From Psychrobacter sp. FDAARGOS_221 (lineage in GTDB: Bacteria > Pseudomonadota > Gammaproteobacteria > Pseudomonadales > Moraxellaceae), in NCBI RefSeq assembly GCF_002313155.2, contig NZ_NWFK02000001.1:806001-870000 (forward strand): a stretch of DNA of 64,000 nt, read 5' to 3'. The notes below the pieces were generated by a model. That model ran no database searches, was not told the DNA's origin, and saw only the letters and a list, made by a program, of their open reading frames with translations. Shown here piece after piece: positions 1-12,333 of the stretch. Both the position numbers and the translations under genes were made by a program. Positions within the stretch are counted from its first letter, which is position 1; each line of letters opens with the position of its first letter.

Positions 1-483
1 CAAAGCGAGCGTGTTGCAGCGACCATTACCCCTCAGCATTTGCTATTTAACCGTAACCATCTGTTGGTTGGCGGTGTTAAACCACATTTTTACTGCTTAC
101 CAATTTTAAAGCGTCGTCAGCATCAAGAAGTATTACTCGATGTCGCAACCAGTGGTAATCCTAAGTTTTTCTTAGGTACCGACTCTGCGCCTCACGCCAC
201 TCATGCTAAAGAGAATGCTTGTGGCTGCGCCGGTTGTTATTCAGCGTCTATTGCCCTTCCTTTATATGCCACTGCATTTGATAGTGTTGGCAAAATAGAT
301 CGACTAGAAGGCTTCGCCAGTCAGTTTGGCGCTAAGTTTTACGGCCTACCGGTTAACAAAGAAACGGTTACCTTAGTGAATACCCCTATGCAGGTTCCAG
401 CAAGCTACCCTTACATGCAGCAGCAAAGCCTGACGCCGTTAATGGCTGGTGAAACTCTACCTTGGTCATTAAAGCAAGATTAA
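1..483 (+). CDS. pyrC: Dihydroorotase, 3' part (5' end outside window)
   Basis: The reading frame is open from base 1, so the gene starts upstream of the window and only the last 160 codons are seen. Dihydroorotase cyclises N-carbamoyl-aspartate to dihydroorotate in cytoplasmic pyrimidine synthesis. Recognisable parts are the [10 protein letters not shown] segment, the [15 protein letters not shown] stretch, and the GTDSAPH motif carrying the catalytic Asp, followed by the cysteine-rich [10 protein letters not shown] segment typical of the class II (PyrC) enzyme. The end, with a short tail after the last domain, looks normal. A hairpin with a T-run follows about 30 bases downstream. Identity is firm; the N-terminal metal-binding half cannot be judged. 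Confidence 0.95.
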   Translation, partial: QSERVAATITPQHLLFNRNHLLVGGVKPHFYCLPILKRRQHQEVLLDVATSGNPKFFLGTDSAPHATHAKENACGCAGCYSASIALPLYATAFDSVGKIDRLEGFASQFGAKFYGLPVNKETVTLVNTPMQVPASYPYMQQQSLTPLMAGETLPWSLKQD

Positions 484-511
484 CCCTTAACCTGTATACG
501 ACCAGTAAACC

Positions 512-556
512 AAAAACAGCTGTTAATTATTAATGATTAACAGCGCTGTTTTTATT
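512..556 (+). terminator. Intrinsic terminator after pyrC
   Basis: AAAAACAGC is followed by an AT-rich inner stem (TGTTAAT / ATTAACA) and closed by GCGCTGTTTTTATT. The T-run and position directly after pyrC support a Rho-independent terminator. Confidence 0.7.
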
Positions 557-613
557 ACTCGTATTAACGTGGCCTCTATTTTTATCCTTTATTTAATTTG
601 CGGTTTTTGATTT

Positions 614-1441
614 ATGACACACTCTAATTTAACAGAAGCTAATACAGCAGCATCAGAGCAGACGGAACCGAGGGTCTGTGCCAATACCAGTAGTGAGCAG
701 ACCAGCGCTGATCAAATTAGCAGCACTCAGCTCAATGGTAATGGTTTTGCACAGCAACCGGTGCTAAAACTGGTCGATCGATTTCGTAAGTTTTTACCGG
801 TTGTGGTCGATGTAGAAACGGCCGGATTCAATGCCGCAACTGATGCGCTATTAGAGATTGCCTGCATCCCTATCTTAATGGATGAACAAGGCGTGTTTTA
901 TCCCGGTGAAGCACTCAATGCTCATTTAAACCCATTTGAGGGCGCCAATCTTGAACAAAGAGCATTAGAGTTCACTGGCATCGATCCCAATAATCCGATG
1001 CGAAAAGCCATTGCTGAGGAAGAAAAACCAGCGCTGCGCCGTATTTTTAAGTCATTAAAAGAAGTACGCCGAGCCAACGAGTGTATGAAATGTATTTTAG
1101 TCGGTCATAATGCTCATTTTGACTTATCTTTCTTGAATGCCGCTATTGAGCGTACCAATAGTAAAAATCAAAACCCTTTCCATCAGTTCTCTGTATTAGA
1201 CACCGTTAGCTTTTCAGCGCTTGCCTATGGGCAGACAGTGTTAGCACGCGCTTGCAAAGCCGCTGGTATCGATTTTAGCGGCTCTGAGGCACACTCAGCA
1301 CTTTATGACACTCAAAAGACAGCAGAGCTATTTTGTCGCATTCTAAACAGCTATCCAATGTTAGAAAATGCGATGCACTCAATGGTACCTGAAGATTCAG
1401 AAGAAAATACTGAAAGTAACGAGTCAGAAGATAACGACTAA
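614..1441 (+). CDS. rnt: Ribonuclease T (DEDDh 3'-5' exoribonuclease)
   Basis: RNase T trims the 3' ends of tRNA and other small stable RNAs and takes part in tRNA CCA-end turnover. The DEDDh exonuclease residues are visible: D66 and E68 in VVVDVETAG, D170 in GHNAHFD, and H227 and D232 in HSALYDT. The protein is 275 residues against about 215 in E. coli; the excess is a 50-residue Ser/Thr/Gln-rich N-terminus and an acidic C-terminal tail. The start at 614 has no good Shine-Dalgarno, and no better Met lies before the catalytic core, so it is kept. The gene stands alone and precedes a tRNA gene on the same strand, which suits its function but is probably coincidence. Confidence 0.93.
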   Translation: MTHSNLTEANTAASEQTEPRVCANTSSEQTSADQISSTQLNGNGFAQQPVLKLVDRFRKFLPVVVDVETAGFNAATDALLEIACIPILMDEQGVFYPGEALNAHLNPFEGANLEQRALEFTGIDPNNPMRKAIAEEEKPALRRIFKSLKEVRRANECMKCILVGHNAHFDLSFLNAAIERTNSKNQNPFHQFSVLDTVSFSALAYGQTVLARACKAAGIDFSGSEAHSALYDTQKTAELFCRILNSYPMLENAMHSMVPEDSEENTESNESEDND

Positions 1442-1461
1442 TCCGATGCTATTAACTCAAC

Positions 1462-1504
1462 TTTGGATCTATCCAGTGTCTTTACAGAGCGTTTTAGATC
1501 CAAA
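1462..1504 (+). repeat. Inverted repeat downstream of rnt
   Basis: Perfect 10-base arms TTTGGATCTA and TAGATCCAAA are separated by 23 bases just after the rnt stop codon. There is no T-run directly after it, so it is a 3'-end hairpin candidate rather than a classical terminator. Confidence 0.5.
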
Positions 1505-1579
1505 TCATGTGTTAATTTGACTGTTTTCTAACTTTTTTCACTTTTTTTGCATTTATTTTAAAAAAGTTCAAAAAAAGTG

Positions 1580-1608
1580 TTGACAACCTAGGGCGTACTC
1601 TTTAGAAT
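1580..1608 (+). promoter_or_regulatory. Sigma-70 promoter of tRNA-Glu
   Basis: A perfect -35 TTGACA (1580-1585), a 17-base spacer and a -10 TAGAAT (1603-1608) form a near-consensus promoter. Transcription would start near 1614-1616, about 40 bases before the mature tRNA. Confidence 0.85.
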
Positions 1609-1612
1609 ACGC

Positions 1613-1650
1613 ACCACTTCGACATTAACGGTGAAAGCGGTCGAAGTGGT
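1613..1650 (+). repeat. Perfect 11-bp leader hairpin of pre-tRNA-Glu
   Basis: ACCACTTCGAC (1613-1623) is the exact reverse complement of 1640-1650, with a 16-base loop. The hairpin starts at the predicted transcription start and ends four bases before the mature tRNA 5' end at 1655, so it would stack next to the RNase P cleavage site. Confidence 0.7.
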
Positions 1651-1654
1651 CTGT

Positions 1655-1730
1655 GTCCCGTTCGTCTAGAGGCCTAGGACCCCGCCCTTTCACGGCGGTA
1701 ACAGGGGTTCGAATCCCCTACGGGATACCA
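1655..1730 (+). tRNA. tRNA-Glu (anticodon UUC)
   Basis: A 76-base tRNA with encoded CCA. The acceptor arm GTCCCGT pairs with ACGGGAT; the anticodon stem CCGCC/GGCGG holds loop CTTTCAC with anticodon TTC; the T arm AGGGG-TTCGAAT-CCCCT is intact. The body closely matches the E. coli tRNA-Glu sequence as I remember it. The first acceptor pair is G-U rather than G-C. It reads GAA/GAG codons and supplies Glu-tRNA for protein and tetrapyrrole synthesis. Confidence 0.97.
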
Positions 1731-1782
1731 CTATTTTGTGATATCTAGTTAGTCATTATCCGGTTGATAATACTAACAACCA

Positions 1783-1816
1783 AAAAGCCAAACTCAATGA
1801 GTTTGGCTTTTTTTAT
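1783..1816 (+). terminator. Terminator after tRNA-Glu (bidirectional)
   Basis: AAAAGCCAAACTC and GAGTTTGGCTTTTTTT flank a short loop. A-run and T-run lie on either side, so it can also stop minus-strand transcription coming from ispD. Confidence 0.85.
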
Positions 1817-1966
1817 TGTCTTAATTTTATCTTAGTCTATCTAATCTAGTAGCTGTTTATTACGACTATCTTTACGTTGTACGGGTTACGTTAAATTGAT
1901 AGGCTAGTTTTTAAAATAAATACTCAAATAAAGCTACCGGTCTAATCTGTTTACACAATAGCTCAG

Positions 1967-2668
1967 CTAATTAGATTCCAGCATGCTTTCAATCAATTGT
2001 AAGTCTTCTGGATAAGTTAACTTGATGTTCTGACGACTGCCCTGCACCATCTGAATCGGATAGCCCATATACTCAAAAGCACTGGCCTCATCGGTAATCA
2101 TCACGCCCTGCTCAGCAATATGCTTTAACACCTCATTTAAGATACCCGCTCGGAACACTTGAGGGGTTTGTGCCTGCCATAACTGACTCCTATCGACCGT
2201 ACGCTCAATCACGGCTTGCGAATCAACACTCTTTAAGGTGTCTGCTACAGGTACGCCTAATATAGCGCCATACTCAGCGCTACACGCAGCCTCAATAACA
2301 GCATCAATATGCTTAGCCGACACACAAGGGCGAGCAGCATCATGAATAAGAATTAAATCTTCTGCTCTAGCACCTGCGTCAAGAATACGGGTTACACCAG
2401 ATTGTACTGACTGCCAACGCTCTGCACCGCCTACTGCAAACGTTACCGGTAAGGCATAAGACAAGTTTTTGGCCTGAGTGTCATCACTGGCTATCACCAA
2501 AAACAGTTCATCGATATATTTGCTGTCAGCTAACGCAGCCACACTGCGCTGTAAGATGGTTTCGCCTTTTAGCCGAGTATATTGCTTAGGCTGCGATGAA
2601 CCAAAGCGGCTACCCTTGCCAGCGGCGACAATAAGACTAAAAACACGAGGGGATGACGAGTTACTCAT
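1967..2668 (-). CDS. ispD: 2-C-methyl-D-erythritol 4-phosphate cytidylyltransferase
   Basis: IspD transfers CMP from CTP to MEP in the non-mevalonate isoprenoid pathway. The 233-residue length is normal. The nucleotidyltransferase signature is visible at the N-terminus (VAAGKGSRFG then PKQY), followed by the conserved LIHDAARPCV segment and the C-terminal dimerisation part ending in KLTYPEDL. Its ATG overlaps the ftsB stop codon in a TAATG arrangement, so the two are translationally coupled; ftsB-ispD adjacency is common in gammaproteobacteria. No ispF follows here. Confidence 0.96.
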   Translation of the reverse strand: MSNSSSPRVFSLIVAAGKGSRFGSSQPKQYTRLKGETILQRSVAALADSKYIDELFLVIASDDTQAKNLSYALPVTFAVGGAERWQSVQSGVTRILDAGARAEDLILIHDAARPCVSAKHIDAVIEAACSAEYGAILGVPVADTLKSVDSQAVIERTVDRSQLWQAQTPQVFRAGILNEVLKHIAEQGVMITDEASAFEYMGYPIQMVQGSRQNIKLTYPEDLQLIESMLESN

Positions 2669-3024
2669 TAATCAGGCACACTCTCGACAGCATCTTCTGG
2701 ATTTACAGGCTCTGCAGGTTGACTACTGTGAGTCACTGGCGCAGTTGATAGCTGCACAAACGTCTCACCTGGCTTAATCAAACCTAAGTCCAAACGCGCA
2801 TGCTCCTCTACCGCTTCTAGACCATTTTTAAGATCATTAACGTCAGCAAGAAGTACTTTGTTTTCGTCCATTTTTTGATCATTTAACCGCTTTTGCTGCT
2901 GTATCTCAACTTGCAGCTCTTCTAAATTGCCACGACCACTTTTGCCCATCCAGTACTGGTACTGTAAGCCCAGCAGCACTGCGACAGCAATTAAAAGCAA
3001 CATGAATTGGCTAAAATATTTCAT
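2668..3024 (-). CDS. ftsB: Cell division protein FtsB
   Basis: FtsB is a bitopic inner-membrane protein that forms the FtsQLB division subcomplex. From the ATG at 3024 the protein is 118 residues: MKYFSQF, one hydrophobic helix (about residues 5-22), then a coiled coil rich in Leu, Gln, Glu and Lys (about 30-72) and the conserved ARLDLGLIKPGETF segment. The frame is open to a GTG at 3069, but that would put 15 atypical residues before the short cytoplasmic N-terminus usual for FtsB, so the inner ATG is preferred. The Pro/Glu-rich C-terminal tail of about 25 residues is longer than in E. coli (103 residues). Confidence 0.9.
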   Translation of the reverse strand: MKYFSQFMLLLIAVAVLLGLQYQYWMGKSGRGNLEELQVEIQQQKRLNDQKMDENKVLLADVNDLKNGLEAVEEHARLDLGLIKPGETFVQLSTAPVTHSSQPAEPVNPEDAVESVPD

Positions 3025-3120
3025 AGGACGACTTAGGTTGGTCACAACTTCAAGCGAACAACATGCCACTTTAGGTTGTAAAGATCATTGAAAGAATAAA
3101 GAGTCTGGCTTTTGAATAAC

Positions 3121-3172
3121 AAAAACTAAATAACAACAACCTAGGTAACGAACCAATCGCTACCTAGGTGTT
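3121..3172 (-). terminator. Terminator of eno
   Basis: Arms 3140-3150 and 3158-3168 (CCTAGGTAACG against CGCTACCTAGG, one wobble) form a stable hairpin directly downstream of eno on the minus strand, followed by a T-rich run. Confidence 0.65.
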
Positions 3173-3207
3173 TGATTTATACATATATTGTATCGTTTAA
3201 CGGCTTA

Positions 3208-4820
<1,613 letters not shown>

Positions 4821-7127
4821 TCAGACTTTATAACGGGTCAAGCGTAGCGCATTCATTAAGACTGATATGGAACTTAAAGCCATTGCGGCCGCAGCAATCA
4901 TTGGACTTAATAGGCCAAACGCTGCTAACGGAATACCCAGACAGTTATAAATAAATGCAAAAAACAGGTTTTGTTTAATATTACGAACCGTCGCGCGTGC
5001 CACATCAACCCCAGCATGCACTTGCATAATCGAATCACCCATCAACCGTGCTGAGGCACTGTGCTTGGCCACTTCTGTGCCTTCAAGCATCGCAAAACTG
5101 GCATAAGCTGTCGCCATTGCCGGCGCATCATTGACACCATCGCCTACCATCGCCACTTTACGACCTGTGGCCTGATGTGACTCAATCCACTGCGCTTTGT
5201 CACGTGGTTTTAAGCTGCCGTGCGCCACTGGTATCTCCAGCTGTTCAGCGACCTGATTCACCACTGATGGCTTATCACCACTTAATAGCACCACTTCTAA
5301 GCCATCGGCTTTTAAAGCTTTCACTGCTTGTGGGCTTTCTTCTTTTAGCTCATCAGCTAGAGCAAACATACCTAAAGGAACATCATCGACACTGACCGCG
5401 ATAGTACTGGCGATTTGCCAAACTTTAGGTAATTGCTTAGGCAGATTTAATCCCACAAACTCTGGGGTACCGACTTTTACCAAGCCAAATCCAGCAACTT
5501 GTGCTTGTACGCCCATACCGGCTACCACATCCACCTCTGATGCAGACAATAACTCAATCGCCTTGTCATGAGCAGCATTGACCACAGCCGTTGCTAACGG
5601 ATGGCTAGCATGTGCCTCGACACTGGCCGCTAATTGCAATACATCATCGGCGTTAATGGCTTTGTTAACCATCATTGCGTCAACAATATGAGGGCTGCCT
5701 TTGGTTAGCGTACCTGTTTTATCAAACACTACCGTATCCACACCACCGGCTACCTCTAAGCTTTGAGCATCTTTAAACCAAACGCCATGACGAGCGGCGA
5801 CTCCCATTCCAGCCATAATAGCAGCAGGGGTTGCTAGACCAAGCGCACAAGGACAGGCAATGACCAGCACTGATACCGCATGAAGCACAGCCGCATCCAT
5901 GGCACCGGTAAACCACCAGGTTAGCCCAAAGGTCAATAACGCAATCCCAACAACCACTGGCACAAAGATAGCAGCCACTTTATCTGCCAATCGTGCCAAA
6001 TTGGCCTTACTGCCTTGCGCTTCACTTAGCGCCTTTACCATATCGCTCAGCTGAGTGTCACTGCCAGTCGCAGTCACTTGATAGTTGATACTGCCATTGT
6101 CTACCATGGCACCTGCCAGCACTTTATCGCCTGGCTTTTTGCTCACCGGTACCGACTCACCGGTTAGATGGCTTTCATCACACCAGCCTTCTCCCGATAC
6201 CACAAATCCATCGGTAGCAATTCGAGCGCCTTGTTTGGCACGTAAGATATCGCCTTTATTGACTACCTCTAAATTGACCTGCTCAAAGTTTTGGCTACTT
6301 TGTTGCTCACTGGTTTGCTCGGTATCGGCTGCAGAAATTTGCTGAGCACTGTCTGTACCCATCACCCATCTTTCTACTGTGGTTGGGGTTAACTCTAGCA
6401 GCATGTTTAAGCTGTTTAAACTATGGCGCTTAGTACGCAGCTCAAGATATTTACCCAACTTCACAAAGGCGATAATCATCACCCCTGCTTCAAAATATAC
6501 CGGCACATGAGCACCATGCTGCGCGATAATGTCTGACAGCGCATAAGAACCTTGTAGGCTTTGAATCCATACATAGGTTGAATAGGCCCAAATGGTAAAG
6601 GTGCCGATGACCACCAGTACATCCATGTTGGCCAATCCACCTTTAATAGACGCCCAAGCACTTCGATAAAATGGACCGGCTAAGCCAAGCTGCACAATAG
6701 TCGCCAATATAAACTGTATCCATAACGGTGGCATCCAGCTCATACCTTGTCCTATCAGCATACCTGCCATACCGACCAAAAACGGCAACATACAAATCCA
6801 GATAGCAATTAGGCGCCAATCTGTGCTCGGCTCTTGTAGCTGTGGTATGTCATTATTTAATAAAGGCTGGGCACTAAAGCCGGTTTTACTCACCCACTCT
6901 GCAATCTGATCAGCATCCGCTTGCGAGGCGTCATAAGACACATTCAATGTTTCGCCAGCGAAGCTAACACTGGCCGATTCTACCGCCGGCTTTTTATTGA
7001 GCACTTTTTCGATACGAGTCGCACAAGCTTGGCACGACATACCTTCAATCTGAAACTGTGCTTTGCTAAGGGTTTCAGGATTGTGCTTTGGCAGATTGAT
7101 GGGATTAGAAGAATGCGACGCAGACAT
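4821..7127 (-). CDS. copA: Copper-translocating P1B-type ATPase
   Basis: An inner-membrane Cu(I) exporter of 768 residues. One N-terminal HMA domain carries GMSCQAC (C32, C35). Transmembrane helices follow from about residue 104. The actuator TGES is at 322-325, the transport-site CPC at 425-427, the phosphorylated Asp at 469 in DKTGTLT, then HPLATAV and the hinge GDGVNDAP. The last helix carries the MALSS motif. A Gln/Ser-rich hydrophilic insert (about 256-285) sits in the loop before the actuator core. It is the last gene of a minus-strand block after two HMA-type small proteins, which supports copper. Silver is also possible. Confidence 0.95.
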   Translation of the reverse strand: MSASHSSNPINLPKHNPETLSKAQFQIEGMSCQACATRIEKVLNKKPAVESASVSFAGETLNVSYDASQADADQIAEWVSKTGFSAQPLLNNDIPQLQEPSTDWRLIAIWICMLPFLVGMAGMLIGQGMSWMPPLWIQFILATIVQLGLAGPFYRSAWASIKGGLANMDVLVVIGTFTIWAYSTYVWIQSLQGSYALSDIIAQHGAHVPVYFEAGVMIIAFVKLGKYLELRTKRHSLNSLNMLLELTPTTVERWVMGTDSAQQISAADTEQTSEQQSSQNFEQVNLEVVNKGDILRAKQGARIATDGFVVSGEGWCDESHLTGESVPVSKKPGDKVLAGAMVDNGSINYQVTATGSDTQLSDMVKALSEAQGSKANLARLADKVAAIFVPVVVGIALLTFGLTWWFTGAMDAAVLHAVSVLVIACPCALGLATPAAIMAGMGVAARHGVWFKDAQSLEVAGGVDTVVFDKTGTLTKGSPHIVDAMMVNKAINADDVLQLAASVEAHASHPLATAVVNAAHDKAIELLSASEVDVVAGMGVQAQVAGFGLVKVGTPEFVGLNLPKQLPKVWQIASTIAVSVDDVPLGMFALADELKEESPQAVKALKADGLEVVLLSGDKPSVVNQVAEQLEIPVAHGSLKPRDKAQWIESHQATGRKVAMVGDGVNDAPAMATAYASFAMLEGTEVAKHSASARLMGDSIMQVHAGVDVARATVRNIKQNLFFAFIYNCLGIPLAAFGLLSPMIAAAAMALSSISVLMNALRLTRYKV

Positions 7128-7195
7128 AGTATTACCAAATAAAGGTTAAAGTAGAGAGGATAAGGTGATTATATATAGCGCAAGTGCTTTGCTAA

Positions 7196-7420
7196 CTAGC
7201 TGTCTGCAACACTGGCGTCGAAGCCAGCCTCTTCAATAGCTTCAACAATTGCATCTACCGACGTTGCTTGCGCATCAAAGCTGACTGCCGCTTTATTGCC
7301 GTCTAAATCAACCTCTATATTTTGTACGCCATTTAACTGACTGACTGCATTATCCACGCTTTTCACGCAGCCGCCACAAGTCATACCTTCGATATTAATC
7401 ACACGGTTTTCTAATGCCAT
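7196..7420 (-). CDS. copZ: CopZ-type copper chaperone (HMA domain)
   Basis: A 74-residue single-domain HMA protein with the metal site GMTCGGC near residues 12-18 and the beta-alpha-beta pattern of the ferredoxin-like fold (VDNAVSQLNGV, then IVEAIEEAGFDA). It would pass Cu(I) to the CopA HMA domain. A strong AAGGAG lies eight bases before the ATG. It sits 68 bases upstream of copA on the same strand. The C-terminus is acidic, a surface feature seen in some copper chaperones. No CueR-type regulator is encoded nearby. Confidence 0.92.
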   Translation of the reverse strand: MALENRVINIEGMTCGGCVKSVDNAVSQLNGVQNIEVDLDGNKAAVSFDAQATSVDAIVEAIEEAGFDASVADS

Positions 7421-7506
7421 GATGAGCTCCTTAATGGTTATTTATTATTTGTTAGCCGTTTATTATGTTATTCATTCTTTAAAAGTTATGGCCAATATTA
7501 CACCAG

Positions 7507-7761
7507 CTATCTGTCATTATCTGGATTTTGTGGTGCATCTTCAGGGAATGGCTGAGTGATGTAATCCACTGTATTGACAGCCGCTTTAAAAGCATGCACC
7601 GATGTCTTCTCATCATCATAATGGACCACGCCTGTCTTGTTTTCAGCGTTGATCTCAACATGGGTTACCCCATCAATATTCTGTAATGCAGTGACCACGC
7701 TCTCAATACCATCGGTATCGTCGATATTATCGATATCAAATCTTGCTACTTGCTTAGCCAT
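7507..7761 (-). CDS. HMA-like small protein lacking metal-binding cysteines
   Basis: An 84-residue protein with the secondary-structure pattern of an HMA domain: a first strand ARFDIDNID, helix IESVVTALQNIDGVTHVEINAENKTGVVHYDDEKTS, and helix VHAFKAAVNTVDYI. Where HMA proteins have MxCxxC it has NIDDTDG, so there are no cysteines at all in the protein. An AAAGGGAG precedes the ATG. It lies 86 bases upstream of copZ on the same strand and may be co-transcribed. The relation to HMA is my reading of the pattern and the neighbourhood; the function is unknown. It could be a degenerate chaperone, a CopA/CopZ interaction partner, or bind another ligand. Confidence 0.75.
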   Translation of the reverse strand: MAKQVARFDIDNIDDTDGIESVVTALQNIDGVTHVEINAENKTGVVHYDDEKTSVHAFKAAVNTVDYITQPFPEDAPQNPDNDR

Positions 7762-7842
7762 TAAACACTCCCTTTTATCTCGCTAACTCTTCTGCGGCAG
7801 TGTATCTATACCATTATAGATACACCACACTCAGATTCCCGT

Positions 7843-8754
<912 letters not shown>

Positions 8755-8791
8755 TTAGACTAGTCTAACCGTTGCTGTCTAAACTGTCTAA
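8755..8791. promoter_or_regulatory. Palindrome and GTCTAA repeats upstream of kdsA
   Basis: TTAGACTAGTCTAA (8755-8768) is a perfect 14-base palindrome 52 bases before the kdsA start. GTCTAA recurs at 8763, 8777 and 8786. The clustering suggests an operator, but no regulator is known to me for this site. Confidence 0.45.
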
Positions 8792-9043
8792 CGCACGCCT
8801 TATTATATTAGCTGTCTATTATATTATAGCTGGTGGTGATAAATGAAATAGAATAGAAGATACCCAAGCCCTGCTCTATTAAGTTTAGTCCAGTATGTTT
8901 AGTAAGCATCAGGCAATTACTAATTTTAGGCTTATAGGTTTATGGATTTATGGTTTTGTAGGGTTAGGCTATCATCTATATAAGGGCATGAGTAACAACA
9001 ATAAAGGCAGTACCACAAAACTAAACAACCAATGGCTCAATAG

Positions 9044-9075
9044 AAAAAAGAGGTTAGACCGAAATCCAACCTCTC
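9044..9075 (-). terminator. Terminator of pyrG
   Basis: On the minus strand AGAGGTT pairs with AACCTCT (9049-9055 and 9068-9074) and is followed by a run of six T, 37 bases after the pyrG stop. Confidence 0.75.
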
Positions 9076-9111
9076 TTACTTATTTTATTACCAGCAAATC
9101 ATAGTGCGCGT

Positions 9112-11102
<1,991 letters not shown>

Positions 11103-12101
11103 TTAGAATTTATATTCTAAACCGCCGCCAACAGCGAACAAGTCACGATCTTTGGTGTTTGGCACTTCAAGCGTATTTTGACCAGCGTATAAATGAGCGA
11201 TGATGTTTTTCTTATAGTAGTATTTACCGCCAACAACGATCTGGTCAGAATCGACATCTTTATCACCACGAACATCAGAAGTATTGTTGTATTGGATAAA
11301 TACAGAAGCCGGTTTGCTAAAGTTCTGTAAGCCATACTCAGCACTTACGATAAAGCCTTTTTCTTTTTCATCTTTATCATCAATATCTGCTTGCTGATAC
11401 AAACCACCGATAACCAATGGAAGATTGGTGTTACCTAGTTTTGCAAGGTCAACTGATGCAGTACCACGGATAAGATCGCCTGCTAAGTTAACGTCTGATT
11501 CATAAGAAACACCTGCCGTAAAGCCGGTACCTTGATCAAACATTAAAGCGGCGCCAAAACCATCATCACCATTTTCTTCTTCAGTGCTATACATAGCAGC
11601 AAATTTTAGTGGCATGCCATTAATCTTTGGTGCTTTCCAAAGAAGTGTATTGGCAATACGGCCACTATCAATCATGTTGCCATCACCACCTAAGTTATCC
11701 CAAAAGCCAGCTTCGGCCGCAGGTGTTACATTGTTTACATAATCAGTAGTAGATTGCATATGACCGGCACGGATTTCACCAAAGCTTTCATTGGCTAAAC
11801 CTAGGTAAGTATCACGATTTTTGAAGGCTTTGTCACTATCACCATCAACATCAATACCATATTCAAGCTGATAGACGACATCAGTATTGTTAGTGATGGC
11901 TTCAGAGCCCTTAAAGCCAATGCGTGACGAGTTAGAGTTGATTTGCAGTTCATCATCATCCACTGTCGCACTCTCTACATCGACATAGTCAGCAGTAAGA
12001 TATGCTTTGCCGTATATAGTTGGTGCTGCTTGAGCAACAGGAATGAATATTGATGCTGCTACTAGGGTAAAAACAGACGTACGTAACGTTTGTTTAATCA
12101 T
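11103..12101 (-). CDS. Outer-membrane general porin, copy 1
   Basis: A 332-residue precursor of a trimeric 16-strand porin of the Gram-negative Neisseria/Comamonas type. The signal peptide ends in VAQA-APTIYGK. Shared landmarks are INSNSSRIGFKGSE, YQLEYGIDVD, the KNRDTYLGLANESFGEIRAGH segment with loop 3, and a last strand ending VGGGLEYKF with terminal Phe for the BAM complex. It is the shortest of three tandem copies and lacks the loop insertions of the other two. A GGAG lies about ten bases before the ATG. Its upstream region differs from those of copies 2 and 3, suggesting separate regulation. Substrate cannot be told. Confidence 0.88.
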   Translation of the reverse strand: MIKQTLRTSVFTLVAASIFIPVAQAAPTIYGKAYLTADYVDVESATVDDDELQINSNSSRIGFKGSEAITNNTDVVYQLEYGIDVDGDSDKAFKNRDTYLGLANESFGEIRAGHMQSTTDYVNNVTPAAEAGFWDNLGGDGNMIDSGRIANTLLWKAPKINGMPLKFAAMYSTEEENGDDGFGAALMFDQGTGFTAGVSYESDVNLAGDLIRGTASVDLAKLGNTNLPLVIGGLYQQADIDDKDEKEKGFIVSAEYGLQNFSKPASVFIQYNNTSDVRGDKDVDSDQIVVGGKYYYKKNIIAHLYAGQNTLEVPNTKDRDLFAVGGGLEYKF

Positions 12102-12263
12102 TTAAAACTCCAACTTTATAAAGTTATATTTAAGTTAAATAATCATGCACTTAGTGCGCATAATGGGTGGAACTTTGGATTACAACGGTGTTACATTTTT
12201 AAAAAATGTATTGGTATTAAAACAGTATAAAGTTACAACCGCGTTAAAACAGATTGAACTTAA

Positions 12264-12298
12264 ATAAAAAAAGCCCATCCCATAAGGATGAGCTTTTT
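12264..12298 (-). terminator. Terminator of second porin gene
   Basis: On the minus strand AAAAAGCTCATCC and GGATGGGCTTTTTTT (one wobble) surround a short loop right after the stop codon. Confidence 0.85.
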
Positions 12299-12333
12299 AA
12301 CATTAACGCTTAACATAATCAGATAGTAGCTGA

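Noticed and set aside
3025-3069. Upstream GTG extension of FtsB
   Set aside because: Adds 15 residues before the short N-terminus usual in FtsB; the inner ATG gives the normal MKYF start.
8895-9104. 69-codon plus-strand ORF between kdsA and pyrG
   Set aside because: Overlaps the pyrG terminator, has no ribosome binding site and a composition like the spacer.
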